DNA from: Candidatus Polarisedimenticolaceae bacterium | GTDB taxonomy: Bacteria; Acidobacteriota; Polarisedimenticolia; Polarisedimenticolales; DASRJG01 | Reading direction: 5' to 3' | Assembly (NCBI GenBank): GCA_036275915.1 | Contig: DASUCV010000004.1 | Location: 1 to 64,000, forward strand | Length of the DNA: 64,000 nucleotides | In this document: positions 23,783-32,273 of the stretch, one piece after another | Position numbering within the stretch: the first letter of the stretch is position 1 | Layout: each line of letters begins with the position of its first letter | Made by a program: the position numbers and the translations under genes | Notes under the pieces: model-generated | What the model saw: only the letters and a program-made list of their open reading frames with translations | Database searches by the model: none | Told to the model about the DNA's origin: nothing

Positions 23783-24907
23783 TCAGGCGGTCATCGCGGC
23801 CAAGGCCTCCGCCTCGCCGAGCGCTTCCTCACCGCGATCGGGGTCGGTCGCGGCGCGCAGAATCGCGCGCGGAGAATGGTCGGAGACCGGCCAGTCGCTG
23901 CCGAAGAGAAGCGTCGCGCCGGCGCGCGCGAGCGACGCGAGCGGGTACGAGATCACACCGTCGCGCGCGCCGAGGCGCGCCTCCCGGAACGCCGCATCGT
24001 CGAAGAAATGGCGCGGCTGCACGGAAGCGACGATCCCCGCCGCGGCGAAGCGCGGCAGGTCCCGCTCTCGTACGACTTGCGCGTGCTCGATGCGATGCGG
24101 CCCCGCGGGACTCTTGGGCGCACGCTCGAGCGCGCTCAACGCTGCGTCGACCGCGCGATCGCCGATCGCGTGAAGGGCGACCCGATAGCCGCGCCCGGCA
24201 AGCTCCTTCACGCGGGCGTTGAGATCGTCCGGGTCGCTCCGGAGGCGTCCCGACGTCTCCGGATCGTCGGCGTACGGCTCGAAGAGCGCCGCGGTGCGCG
24301 CACCGAGCGTGCCGTCGACGAAGATCTTGATGCCGGCGAAAGCGAGAGGAGCATGCGTCGCGTACGCGTCGTATGCCTCCTTCGCGCTCGTGCGGAGTGA
24401 ATCGGGGGTCCACATCGTGACGCTGAGCGGCAGCTCGGAGCGTTCGGCGAGCTCGTTGTACACGCCGATCGCCCACGACTCGACGATGTCGTCGACGGCG
24501 GCGACGCCATCGTCGGCGAAAGCCTTGGCCCGGCGCGCGACGGCGATCATCCGATCCTCCCGGGTCGGTCGCGGAAGGCGGGGGCGAAGGCGGTCGTAGT
24601 CGTGCTCCGTGACGATCGGGACGGCGCATCCCAACACTCGCCTCGCCGCGAGGTTTAGCCACGCACCGTGGCCGTCGGCCCGGGCGAGCACGACGGGGTG
24701 CGCCGGCGTCGCCCGATCGAGCGTCTCGATCTTCGCGGTGGGATCGCCGTGCCAACCCCAGCCACCGATCCACCTGCCCGCCGGACGCCGCGAGACTTCC
24801 CGGACGACCTCGACAAGCGCACCGTCGGCATCGAGCCCCCTGAGATCGAGATCCGCGAGGTCCATCGCGCCCGACGATAGGTGCGTGTGCGCGTCGCGGA
24901 ACGTCAC
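23783..24907 (-). CDS. Compact amidohydrolase_3-type hydrolase
   Basis: 374 residues, GTG start within GTGA at the thrC stop. The metal motif DAHTHLSSG is at residues 4-12, so the usual N-terminal half of the beta-sandwich is missing. Catalytic features WIGGWGWHGDP, IKIFVDGTLGAR, LHAIGDRAVDAAL, RIEHAQVV and LLFGSDWPV follow in order. The protein stops at GEAEALAAMTA, where YtcJ-like relatives continue for another 80-100 residues. The barrel is complete but both sandwich parts are absent. The substrate is unknown. Confidence 0.82.
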   Translation of the reverse strand: MTFRDAHTHLSSGAMDLADLDLRGLDADGALVEVVREVSRRPAGRWIGGWGWHGDPTAKIETLDRATPAHPVVLARADGHGAWLNLAARRVLGCAVPIVTEHDYDRLRPRLPRPTREDRMIAVARRAKAFADDGVAAVDDIVESWAIGVYNELAERSELPLSVTMWTPDSLRTSAKEAYDAYATHAPLAFAGIKIFVDGTLGARTAALFEPYADDPETSGRLRSDPDDLNARVKELAGRGYRVALHAIGDRAVDAALSALERAPKSPAGPHRIEHAQVVRERDLPRFAAAGIVASVQPRHFFDDAAFREARLGARDGVISYPLASLARAGATLLFGSDWPVSDHSPRAILRAATDPDRGEEALGEAEALAAMTA

Positions 24908-26079
24908 GGCACGCGCAGCCCCGGGATGCGCGGGTACTTGAGTCCGGTGCCGGTGTTGAAGAGGACGACCTCGTCGTCGTGGCCGATCTGGCCGCTCGCG
25001 ACGAGACGCCGCGCGGCCGCGAGCGTCGCGCCGCCCTCGGGGCACGCGAAGATCCCCTCGCCGCGCGCGATCGCGAGCTGGCCGCCGGCCATCTCGGCCT
25101 CCGACACCGCGACCGCCGCGCCTCCGGACTCGCGCACCGCCTTCAAGATCAGCGTGTCGCCGAGCGGCCCGGGGACTCGCAGCCCCGAGGCGTAGGTATG
25201 CGGATCGGGCCACGGCACCGCCTTCGACTCTCCCGCGTCGAACGCCGCGACGATCGGCGCGCACCCTTCCGCCTGGGCCGCGATCATCCTCGGCCGCCGT
25301 CCCGCCGCGACGAGTCCGAGGTGCTCCATCTCCTCGAACGCCTTCCACATCCCGATGAGGCCGGTGCCGCCGCCGGTCGGGTAGACGATGACGTCGGGCA
25401 GCCTCCAGCCGAGCTGCTCGGCGATCTCGTAGCCGAGCGTCTTCTTTCCCTCGGCGCGATAGGGCTCCTTGAGCGTCGAGAGGTCGAACCACTGCGCGGC
25501 GTCCTCGTGCTCGCGCATCGTGCGGCCGCACACGCCGATGTCGCCGCGGACGAGGTGGACCACGGCACCGAACGCCGCCGCCTCGAGCCGGAACGGCTCG
25601 GGGGTGTCGTCGGGGAGGAAGAGATCGACTCCGAGCCCGGCGGCGGCGCCGTACGCCGCGGCGGCGCTCCCGGCGTTCCCGGCCGACGGGAGCGCGATGC
25701 GGCGGATGCCGAGCGCGCGCGCCATCGTGACCGCAGTCGCCATCCCGCGCGCCTTGAACGAACCCGTGGGGTTCGCCGCCTCGTCCTTCACGAGCACGCG
25801 GTCGACACCGAGGTCCTGGGCGAGGAACCGCGCGGGGAGGAGCGGCGTCATCCCCTCTCCGAGCGTCACGGGGTCATCGGAGCCGGGCAGTACCTCGGCG
25901 TACCGCCACAGCGACGGGGGGCGCGAGGCGATCGCGGCCTTCGTCATCGTCCGTGCCGCCTCCTCGAGGCGGTAGCGGGCGAGGAGGACGCCGCCGCAGC
26001 GGCAAAGGGCGCGCGGGCCCGAGAGATCGTGCGCCGTCCCGCATCGCGAGCATTCGAGCCATTCCAGAGTCGAGACCAC
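24904..26079 (-). CDS. thrC: Threonine synthase
   Basis: 391 residues, GTG start. The N-terminus carries a zinc-ribbon-like CSRCG ... CRCGG, followed by TLGEGMTPLLPAR and the PLP lysine in NPTGSFKARG. The glycine-rich phosphate loop is SAGNAGSAAAAY; YPTGGGTGLIG and ACPEGGATLAA come later. It makes threonine from O-phosphohomoserine. A cysteate or diaminopropionate lyase-type relative is a weaker alternative. Confidence 0.88.
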   Translation of the reverse strand: MVSTLEWLECSRCGTAHDLSGPRALCRCGGVLLARYRLEEAARTMTKAAIASRPPSLWRYAEVLPGSDDPVTLGEGMTPLLPARFLAQDLGVDRVLVKDEAANPTGSFKARGMATAVTMARALGIRRIALPSAGNAGSAAAAYGAAAGLGVDLFLPDDTPEPFRLEAAAFGAVVHLVRGDIGVCGRTMREHEDAAQWFDLSTLKEPYRAEGKKTLGYEIAEQLGWRLPDVIVYPTGGGTGLIGMWKAFEEMEHLGLVAAGRRPRMIAAQAEGCAPIVAAFDAGESKAVPWPDPHTYASGLRVPGPLGDTLILKAVRESGGAAVAVSEAEMAGGQLAIARGEGIFACPEGGATLAAARRLVASGQIGHDDEVVLFNTGTGLKYPRIPGLRVP

Positions 26080-26151
26080 CGGCTTGCCCCCTCCCGCTCC
26101 ATGCCTAGGTTAAGCTGCGGAACCGCGAAGGTAACCCATGCTGAGGATCTC

Positions 26152-27315
26152 GTGAACCGGGTCGGCGTTCCGGTGGCCTTCACCCGGCTCGACCGCTGGC
26201 TGATCGGCGCGGGGGTCGCCGCGGCGGCCGCGGCCGTGCTGCTGCTCTACCTCTCGCAGGCGATCGTCGCGCCTCCCCGTCCCCGTGTGTCGGAATCGGG
26301 GCGCCCGACGATCGGCGTGGCGCTGCGCTCCTCGTCGCAGGGACTCGTCCTGGCCGCGGCCTCGGGTAGCGCGCATCAAGCGGGCCTCAAGGCCGGCGAC
26401 CGTATCGTCCGCATCGGCGATCGCACGAGCCCGACCGCGGCGATGTTCGATGCGGCGATCGCGGAGCGGCGCGAGGGCGACACCGTCGAGATCGAGGCGA
26501 TGCGCGACGAGACCCGGGTCCTCGCCAACGTCACCGTGGCGGTCAAGCCGGTCACCCCGGCCGACATCGGCCTCCCGTTCGAGGAGGTGGCGTTCCGGAA
26601 CGGCGACGGGCTCACCCTGCGCGGCTGGTACGTGCCGCCGCCCGCCGGGACTCCGGGCCGCGTGCCGGCGGTGGCGTACGGTCATGGGAACGGCACCGAT
26701 CGCCGGCACTGGCTCCCGGTCGTCCTGGCGATCCACCGCGCCGGGTTCGCGCAGATCCTCTTCGATTTCACCGGGCGCGGCGAGAGCGACGGCGACGTCA
26801 TCACGCTCGGCTACCACGAGGCGAACGATCTGCGCGCCGCCTGCGACCTCCTCGCCGGGCGGAGCGAGGTCGATCCACTCAAGCTTGCGATCGCCGGACG
26901 GAGCATGGGCGCCGTCGCCGCTATCTACGAGGCGAAGGACGATGCGCGCGTGAAGGCGCTCGTCCTCGATAGCCCGTACGCCGACCTTCCCTCCCTCGTG
27001 GCGCGGACGCTCGGGGCGTTTCACCTTCCGGCGTTCCTCATCGAGCGGCCGCTCCTCGCGGTCGCCGGATGGCGCGCGAACTACACGCCGTCGTCCGTCC
27101 GGCCCGTCGACGCGATCAAGGACGTTCGCGTGCCGATCCTCCTCTTCCACGGCGACGCCGACCGCCTGATCCCCTTCGACGACGCCAAGGCGCTCAAGGC
27201 GGCGGCGACCGGTCCCGTCACCTTCGTCCCCTTGCCCGGCCTCGACCACAACGACCCGCGCCCCGACGCGGTCACCGACCAGATGGTCGCGTTTCTCGCC
27301 AAGACCCTTCGCTGA
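26152..27315 (+). CDS. Membrane-anchored PDZ-alpha/beta hydrolase fusion
   Basis: 387 residues. A TM anchor (about 16-38), a PDZ-like domain (about 52-130: AAASGSAHQAGLKAGDRIVRIGD), then an alpha/beta hydrolase with an oxyanion-type YGHGNG, nucleophile elbow GRSMGA (Ser251), acid FHGDADRL and histidine GLDHNDP. The GTG at 26152 has GAGG five to six bases upstream; an ATG at 26101 is possible. The hydrolase should face the periplasm. The substrate is unknown. Confidence 0.82.
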   Translation: MNRVGVPVAFTRLDRWLIGAGVAAAAAAVLLLYLSQAIVAPPRPRVSESGRPTIGVALRSSSQGLVLAAASGSAHQAGLKAGDRIVRIGDRTSPTAAMFDAAIAERREGDTVEIEAMRDETRVLANVTVAVKPVTPADIGLPFEEVAFRNGDGLTLRGWYVPPPAGTPGRVPAVAYGHGNGTDRRHWLPVVLAIHRAGFAQILFDFTGRGESDGDVITLGYHEANDLRAACDLLAGRSEVDPLKLAIAGRSMGAVAAIYEAKDDARVKALVLDSPYADLPSLVARTLGAFHLPAFLIERPLLAVAGWRANYTPSSVRPVDAIKDVRVPILLFHGDADRLIPFDDAKALKAAATGPVTFVPLPGLDHNDPRPDAVTDQMVAFLAKTLR

Positions 27316-27321
27316 GTCACG

Positions 27322-27404
27322 GTGGCCGCAATCTTGTTGGTGGCTTCGGGCCAACGCGCAGAAACAAGAGCTGCTCAAGTGCCGACCAACAACCTCGCGG
27401 CCAC
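27322..27404. repeat. Imperfect inverted repeat GTGGCCGCAA...TTGTTGG, long form
   Basis: Arms 27322-27341 and 27385-27404 match in 17 of 20 positions, separated by 43 bases. They carry the same sequence as the short palindrome at 27809, so two copies flank the orphan gene at 27471. A weaker inverted repeat (CCATGGaGGCC ... GGCCATGG) lies further on at about 27432-27459. No other gene is seen in the 155-base gap. Confidence 0.75.
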
Positions 27405-27470
27405 AGAGCGCGATCCGTGCGATGCTTTGTCCATGGAGGCCATCCGACGACGGCCATGGGAGGCTGAGCC

Positions 27471-27803
27471 ATGAAGCGACCCCAGGCGATCTTCCGCTCT
27501 CTCGGCGTTTTTCTTCTCCTCGTCGCGACCACCGTCGGGATCTCGCGGTCGGTTTCTCCCGATACGACCGATGACAAGGCGGCGCTTCTAGCGCAGGTCA
27601 AGGATCTCGAGTCCCAGCTCGAGACCTGCAATCAGCAGATCACGAGGCTGCGAGCCGAGAACGATTCGCTGCGGGGCGTCTTGTCGGAAGTCGTCGCGAA
27701 ACAGGCGCGAGAGACTCCCAAGAATTTCGTTCCTTACGACTACAACGGCATGCGCTTCTACGTCGGACCGGCGATGCCTGGGCACGAGGTCCCGTCCAAG
27801 TGA
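27471..27803 (+). CDS. Small anchored coiled-coil protein of unknown function
   Basis: 110 residues: an N-terminal signal anchor (about 8-25), a coiled-coil-prone segment (about 35-75, LLAQVKDLESQLETCNQQI), and a short globular end YDYNGMRFYVGPAMPG. GGGAGG precedes the ATG. No family is recognised. It is bracketed by two copies of one palindrome family and is less GC-rich than its neighbours by eye, which could mean recent arrival. Confidence 0.65.
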   Translation: MKRPQAIFRSLGVFLLLVATTVGISRSVSPDTTDDKAALLAQVKDLESQLETCNQQITRLRAENDSLRGVLSEVVAKQARETPKNFVPYDYNGMRFYVGPAMPGHEVPSK

Positions 27804-27808
27804 CCAGG

Positions 27809-27847
27809 GTGGCCGCAAGGTTGTTGGACCAACAACCTTGCGGCCAC
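27809..27847. repeat. Perfect 19-bp palindrome GTGGCCGCAAGGTTGTTGG, short form
   Basis: Arms 27809-27827 and 27829-27847 are exact inverted copies around a single central base. It begins five bases after the stop of the orphan gene. It shares its sequence with the long form at 27322-27404. It may cap the 3' end of that gene's transcript or be a REP-like element. Confidence 0.85.
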
Positions 27848-27878
27848 GTAGGGAACTTCCCGGGTCCGTGGCGGTCTC

Positions 27879-27900
27879 TATAATCCGAGGCCCCTGGAGG
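27879..27900 (+). promoter_or_regulatory. -10 box and ribosome site of the DUF4139 gene
   Basis: A consensus TATAAT (27879-27884) and a GGAGG (27896-27900) precede the ATG at 27906. No good -35 is found 17 bases upstream. Unlike the leaderless cases, this gene has a conventional ribosome-binding site. Confidence 0.5.
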
Positions 27901-27905
27901 ACCCG

Positions 27906-29300
27906 ATGACGACGCTCATTCCCCTTCTCGCCGCTGCTGCGCTCGCCGCCGAGCCCGTTCCCCAGAGCACCGCCGCCGACCGCACCTCGGTCGCGGTGAC
28001 CGTGTACAACCAGAACCTGGCGCTCGTGCGCGAGACGCGAAACGTGGTGCTGTCCAAGAACGGAACGACGTTCCTGCGCTTCATGGACGTACCGTCCCAG
28101 ATCAACCCGCGCACCGTACACGTCGCGGCGCCCGGTCTTACGGTCCTCGAGCAGAACTACGAGTACGACCTGATCTCCCCCGAGAAGCTCCTCGAGAAAT
28201 ACGTCGGGCGCGACGTCGAGATCGTCGAGCAGGCCGAGGACCTCACGCAGCGGACGGTGAAGGCGACGCTCCTGTCGACGAACGGCGGAACGGTCTATCG
28301 GATCGGCGACCGGATCGTCATCGGCCAGGGCGGCAAGGTCACGCTCCCCGAGCTTCCGGCGGAGCTGGTCGCCCGCCCGACACTCGTCTGGAGTCTGAAC
28401 GCGACGAAGCCGGCGACGGTGCCGGCCGAGGTCTCCTACCTGACTGATGGGATGAACTGGTCGGCGGACTACGTCGCCGTCGTCGATGCCGACGACAAGA
28501 AAGCGGGCCTCTCGGGCTGGGTCACGATCGACAACCACTGCGGCGCGGCGTTCGAGAACGCCACGCTCAAGCTCGTTGCGGGCGACGTGCGGCGCCTCGC
28601 CGCGCCCCAGGTCATGCAGATGGAAGCCGACATGCGCATGAAATCGATGGCCGCCGCCGCTCCGCAGTTCCAGGAGGAGTCGTTCTTCGAGTACCACCTC
28701 TACACGCTCGATCGCCCCGCGACGATCAAGGACAACCAGACGAAGCAGCTCTCGCTGTTCTCGGCGTCCTCGATCCCGGTGACGAAGCGCCTCCTCGTCG
28801 CGAGCCAGCCCAACTGGTTCCGCAACAATTCTCTCGGCACGGGCTCGCAGAGCCAGAAGGTCCAGGTCGTCCTGGAGATCAAGAACGACCAGGCGAGCGG
28901 CCTCGGCCTTCCCCTCCCGAAGGGCGTCGTCCGCGTCTACAAGAAGGACAAGTCCGGTGCCGAGCAGTTCGTCGGCGAGGACCAGATCGACCACACGCCC
29001 AAGGACGAGATGGTCCGCCTCCAGGTCGGCGACGCCTTCGACGTCGTCGCGGAGCGATCGCAGACCGACTACAAGGCTGTCTCGCCCCGCGAGCTCGAGA
29101 CCGCGTGGTCGCTCTCGCTCCGCAACCGCAAGGACGAGGACGTCGTCGTCACCGTGCGCGAGCCGATGGCGGGCGACTGGAAGCTCATCTCGTCGAGCAT
29201 CCCCGGCCAGAAGATCGACCAGTCGACCCTCGAGTTCCAGGTGCCGGTCCCGAAGGGGAAGGAAGTGAAGCTGGTGTACCGGGTCGGCGTGCGGTGGTAG
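27906..29300 (+). CDS. DUF4139-type secreted protein
   Basis: 464 residues with a short hydrophobic N-terminus cleaved near ALAAEP. Beta-rich throughout. VTVYNQNLALVRETR near residue 35 and the later WSLNATKPATVPAEVSYLTDGMNW are typical of the DUF4139 group, as is the closing VREPMAGDWKLI ... VPVPKGKEVKLVYRV. An extracytoplasmic location is inferred; biochemical function is not known for the family. A consensus -10 and good ribosome site precede it. Confidence 0.82.
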   Translation: MTTLIPLLAAAALAAEPVPQSTAADRTSVAVTVYNQNLALVRETRNVVLSKNGTTFLRFMDVPSQINPRTVHVAAPGLTVLEQNYEYDLISPEKLLEKYVGRDVEIVEQAEDLTQRTVKATLLSTNGGTVYRIGDRIVIGQGGKVTLPELPAELVARPTLVWSLNATKPATVPAEVSYLTDGMNWSADYVAVVDADDKKAGLSGWVTIDNHCGAAFENATLKLVAGDVRRLAAPQVMQMEADMRMKSMAAAAPQFQEESFFEYHLYTLDRPATIKDNQTKQLSLFSASSIPVTKRLLVASQPNWFRNNSLGTGSQSQKVQVVLEIKNDQASGLGLPLPKGVVRVYKKDKSGAEQFVGEDQIDHTPKDEMVRLQVGDAFDVVAERSQTDYKAVSPRELETAWSLSLRNRKDEDVVVTVREPMAGDWKLISSSIPGQKIDQSTLEFQVPVPKGKEVKLVYRVGVRW

Positions 29301-29305
29301 CTCTC

Positions 29306-29360
29306 AGAGGGGACAGCTTCCGAAACTCTTGAACGGCAAGTTTCGGAAGCTGTCCCTTCT
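29306..29360. repeat. REP-like inverted repeat, 22-bp arms
   Basis: Arms 29306-29327 and 29339-29360 pair with a single mismatch around an 11-base loop. The tip GGGGACAGCTTCC resembles GGGGACAGTAACC in the element at 14015. It fills the gap between the convergent DUF4139 and tyrS genes, where it could end transcripts from both sides. Confidence 0.8.
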
Positions 29361-29361
29361 G

Positions 29362-30600
29362 TCACGAGAATCGCGCGCGCGCGAAGTGACGCTTGCCGAC
29401 CTTCACGAGCACGGTGGCGCCGGCCGGCGCGTCGACGTCGCGAGTGCCGGGAGCGACCTTCTCGCCGTCCACGTGGACACCGCCCTGCGCGATGACCCGC
29501 ATCGCATCGCTGTTCGACTTCACGAGACCGCACGCGACGAGGAGCTTCGGCAGGAAGACCCTGCCGCCCGTCGACTCGACGTCGAACACGGGCACGTCGT
29601 CGGGCACGCCGTCTCCGGTGAACACGCGCTCGAACTCGGCGAGCGCGGTTTCTGCCGCCTTCTCGCCGTGGAAGTCCGCGATGATCCGCATCGCGAGCCC
29701 CTGCTTCACCTTCTTCGGGTGCAGCGTCTTCTCGGCGACGAGCTTCTTCATCTGGCCGATCGCCGACTCGGAGACGTCGGTGCAGAGCAAGTAGTAGCGC
29801 CACATCAGGTCGTCCGAGATCGACATGATCTTCCCGAAGACCGATGACGGCGCCTCCTCGACGCCGACGTAGTTCCCGAGCGACTTCGACATCTTCTCGA
29901 CGCCGTCGAGCCCCTCGAGCAGCGGCGTCGTCAGCACGATCTGCGGCTCGACGCCGTAGCCCGGCATGATGTCGCGCCCGACGTTGAGGTTGAAGAGCTG
30001 GTCGGTCCCGCCCAGCTCGACGTCTGCCTTGAGGAAGACCGAGTCGTACGCCTGCGCGAGCGGGTAGAGAAACTCGTGAAGCGAGATCTGCACCCCGGCT
30101 GCGAAGCGCTCCTTGAAGTGCTTCCGCTCGAGCATCCGCGCCACGTTGTAGCTCGCCGCCAGACGGAGGAACCCCTCCGACCCGAGGGCGCCGAGCCACT
30201 CGCTGTTGAAGCGGATCTCGGTGACCTCCGGGTCGAGCACCTTGAAGCACTGCCGCTTGTACGTCTCGGCGTTCGCCTCGATCTGATCGCGCGTGAGCGG
30301 CGGCCGCGTTTTCGACCGCCCGGTCGGGTCGCCGATCATCGCGGTGAAGTCGCCGATCACGAAGACGACCCGGTGCCCGAGGTCCTGGAACTGGCGCATC
30401 TTCCGCAGGAGCACGACGTGCCCCAGGTGGATGTCCGGCGCCGTCGGGTCGAACCCGACCTTCACCGTCAGGGGCGTCTGCGTCTCGATCGAGCGCGCGA
30501 GCTTGCGCTTCAGCTCGGCGATCGTGACGAGGTCGACGGCGCCCCGGCCGAGGACCTCCATTTGCTCATCGACGGGCAAAAACGAACCTGTGGCGCTCAC
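29362..30600 (-). CDS. tyrS: Tyrosyl-tRNA synthetase (TyrZ type)
   Basis: 412 residues from the GTG at 30600. Class I signatures HLGH (58-61, in PTAPDIHLGH) and KMSKS (236-240) with a C-terminal S4 RNA-binding domain (LPKLLVACGLVKSNSDAMR). The KMSKS form and length fit the TyrZ/TyrRS-2 branch. A TTG at 30618 is an alternative start, but it would overlap the -10 box; an internal Met14 is also possible. Confidence 0.95.
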   Translation of the reverse strand: MSATGSFLPVDEQMEVLGRGAVDLVTIAELKRKLARSIETQTPLTVKVGFDPTAPDIHLGHVVLLRKMRQFQDLGHRVVFVIGDFTAMIGDPTGRSKTRPPLTRDQIEANAETYKRQCFKVLDPEVTEIRFNSEWLGALGSEGFLRLAASYNVARMLERKHFKERFAAGVQISLHEFLYPLAQAYDSVFLKADVELGGTDQLFNLNVGRDIMPGYGVEPQIVLTTPLLEGLDGVEKMSKSLGNYVGVEEAPSSVFGKIMSISDDLMWRYYLLCTDVSESAIGQMKKLVAEKTLHPKKVKQGLAMRIIADFHGEKAAETALAEFERVFTGDGVPDDVPVFDVESTGGRVFLPKLLVACGLVKSNSDAMRVIAQGGVHVDGEKVAPGTRDVDAPAGATVLVKVGKRHFARARFS

Positions 30601-30608
30601 GATCGCGG

Positions 30609-30614
30609 ATTGTA
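30609..30614 (-). promoter_or_regulatory. Extended -10 box of tyrS
   Basis: TTGCTACAAT on the minus strand, with TACAAT at 30614-30609, ends 8 bases before the tyrS GTG. The same ten bases precede purF. The short gap without a Shine-Dalgarno predicts a leaderless message. Confidence 0.5.
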
Positions 30615-30659
30615 GCAAGCGTTTCGGGCGGCACTCACCTTGCTACCTAATGACGCGCG

Positions 30660-30917
30660 ATGGCTTACGGCGCTTCGATGGCGGATTCGGGTCTGGCGCT
30701 TCTCGTCGGTGGCGGGATGGTGGGCATCGTCCTCACCGTGCGCGCGCTCCTCTCCGGCCGACGGATCGATGCGATGGCCCGCGCCGACGACGGCACCGAG
30801 CGCCGATGGGCGTTCCATTGGCCGCGCCTGCTCACGGCGTTTTTCCTGATCGTCGTGCTCGCCTACATCGTGCTGCGCTTGGGAAGCTGCATGCACGCGT
30901 CGATGCAGCCTCAGTGA
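30660..30917 (+). CDS. Small two-span membrane protein
   Basis: 85 residues: two hydrophobic segments (about 10-30 and 55-75) joined by a basic loop. No family recognised. It is divergent from tyrS and its stop lies four bases from the convergent radC stop. Coding support comes mainly from the consistent hydrophobic pattern and codon use. Confidence 0.55.
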   Translation: MAYGASMADSGLALLVGGGMVGIVLTVRALLSGRRIDAMARADDGTERRWAFHWPRLLTAFFLIVVLAYIVLRLGSCMHASMQPQ

Positions 30918-30921
30918 TCGG

Positions 30922-31641
30922 TCAGAACGCTCCCCTCTCCCTCAAGCTCGTCCATCCTCTGCCCGCGACGATGACGTGGTCGTAGAGGGCGATGCCGAGC
31001 GTCTCGCCGGCGTGGTGGACGGAGCGCGTGAAGGCGACGTCTTCGTCGGAGGGGTCGAGGGAGCCCGACGGGTGGTTGTGGACGAGGATGAAGCCGAGGG
31101 CGAGGTGCGCGATCGCGGGGTGGAAGATCTCCCGCGGGTGCGAGCGCGTCGTGTTCAAGGCGCCGATCGAGATCGTCTCGCGGTGGATGAGGGCGTTCTG
31201 AGCGTCGAGGTAGAGGCCGACGAGGTGCTCCTTCCTGGCGCGCGCGAGATCGCGCGTGACGCGCCACACGTCCTTCGGGCTCGTGATGCGCGGGCGCGCT
31301 TCCTCCTCGCCCGCCTGGAGACGGCGGCCGAGCTCGAATGCGGCGGCGAGGCGGGCGCCTTGCGAGGCTCCGATGCCTTCCTCGCGCCGCCACTCCTCGG
31401 GCGTGAGGCCGGCGAGGCGCTTCAGGCCGTGGCGGCGCAGGATCAGGCGCGCGGTGTCGAGCGCGGGACGCTTGGCGGATCCGGTGCCGAGGACGAGGGC
31501 GAGAAGCTCGGCGTGGCCGAGGAAGGCGACGCCCTTCGCGAACGCCTTCTCGCGCGGGCGGAACGCGCGGGGCGGCTCGCCTCGCGGCTCGGGGAGAGAA
31601 AGTACGGGCACGGACTCGTGCGAGGTCCAGGGATCGGACAT
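30922..31641 (-). CDS. radC: RadC family JAMM-domain protein
   Basis: 239 residues. A helix-hairpin-helix-like N-terminal part (LLALVLGTGSAKRPALDTAR) and the JAMM metal motif HNHPSGSLDPSDED near residue 200. Despite the name, RadC has no established repair role. Start at MSDPWTSH, 17 bases after the purN stop, so it is probably the last gene of the purine run. Confidence 0.92.
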   Translation of the reverse strand: MSDPWTSHESVPVLSLPEPRGEPPRAFRPREKAFAKGVAFLGHAELLALVLGTGSAKRPALDTARLILRRHGLKRLAGLTPEEWRREEGIGASQGARLAAAFELGRRLQAGEEEARPRITSPKDVWRVTRDLARARKEHLVGLYLDAQNALIHRETISIGALNTTRSHPREIFHPAIAHLALGFILVHNHPSGSLDPSDEDVAFTRSVHHAGETLGIALYDHVIVAGRGWTSLRERGAF

Positions 31642-31658
31642 GGGACGCTTCCGGGAGG

Positions 31659-32273
31659 CTAGGGACGGATCGTGACGCGGCGGCCCCAGACGGCGAGACG
31701 GTTCTCCGCCAGGAGAGCGAGCGCCTGGGGATACAGCTTGTGCTCTTGCACCAGGATGCGCGCGGAGAGGGCGTCGACGGTGTCGTCTTCCAGGATCGGG
31801 ACGGCGGCCTGGAGGACGATCGGTCCGTGGTCGAGCTCTTCGTCGACGAGGTGGACGGTGCACCCCGAGACCTTGGCGCCGTGGTCGAGCGCCTGCTTCT
31901 GAGCGCCCTGGCCGGGGAACGCCGGGAGGAGCGCCGGGTGGATGTTGAGGATGCGCTGTGGGAAGGCGCGCACGAGGACCGGAGAGAGGAAGCGCATGTA
32001 CCCGGCGAGGCAGACGATCGTCGCGCCGTGCTTCTTCAGGACGTCGATGACCTCGCGCTCGTGAGCGGCACGCGGCTTGACGGCGGTGTGATCGACGACG
32101 GCGGTGGGGACGCCGTGGAGCTTCGCGAAGGCGAGACCGGCCGCCGCGGGGACGTTCGAGACGACGACCGCGGGATCGGCGGGGACCCGCCCCGATTGCA
32201 TCGCGTCGACGAGCGCGGCCATGTTCGAGCCGCGGCCGGAGATGAGGATGCCGACGCGCGGCCGGTCAGGCAT
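31659..32273 (-). CDS. purN: Phosphoribosylglycinamide formyltransferase
   Basis: 204 residues. N-terminal VGILISGRGSNMAAL, folate and catalytic region MRFLSPVLVRAFPQRILNIHPALLPAFPG (Asn-His pair) and VHLVDEELDHGPIV with the catalytic aspartate. It formylates GAR with 10-formyl-THF. The start overlaps the purM end by eight bases. Confidence 0.95.
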   Translation of the reverse strand: MPDRPRVGILISGRGSNMAALVDAMQSGRVPADPAVVVSNVPAAAGLAFAKLHGVPTAVVDHTAVKPRAAHEREVIDVLKKHGATIVCLAGYMRFLSPVLVRAFPQRILNIHPALLPAFPGQGAQKQALDHGAKVSGCTVHLVDEELDHGPIVLQAAVPILEDDTVDALSARILVQEHKLYPQALALLAENRLAVWGRRVTIRP

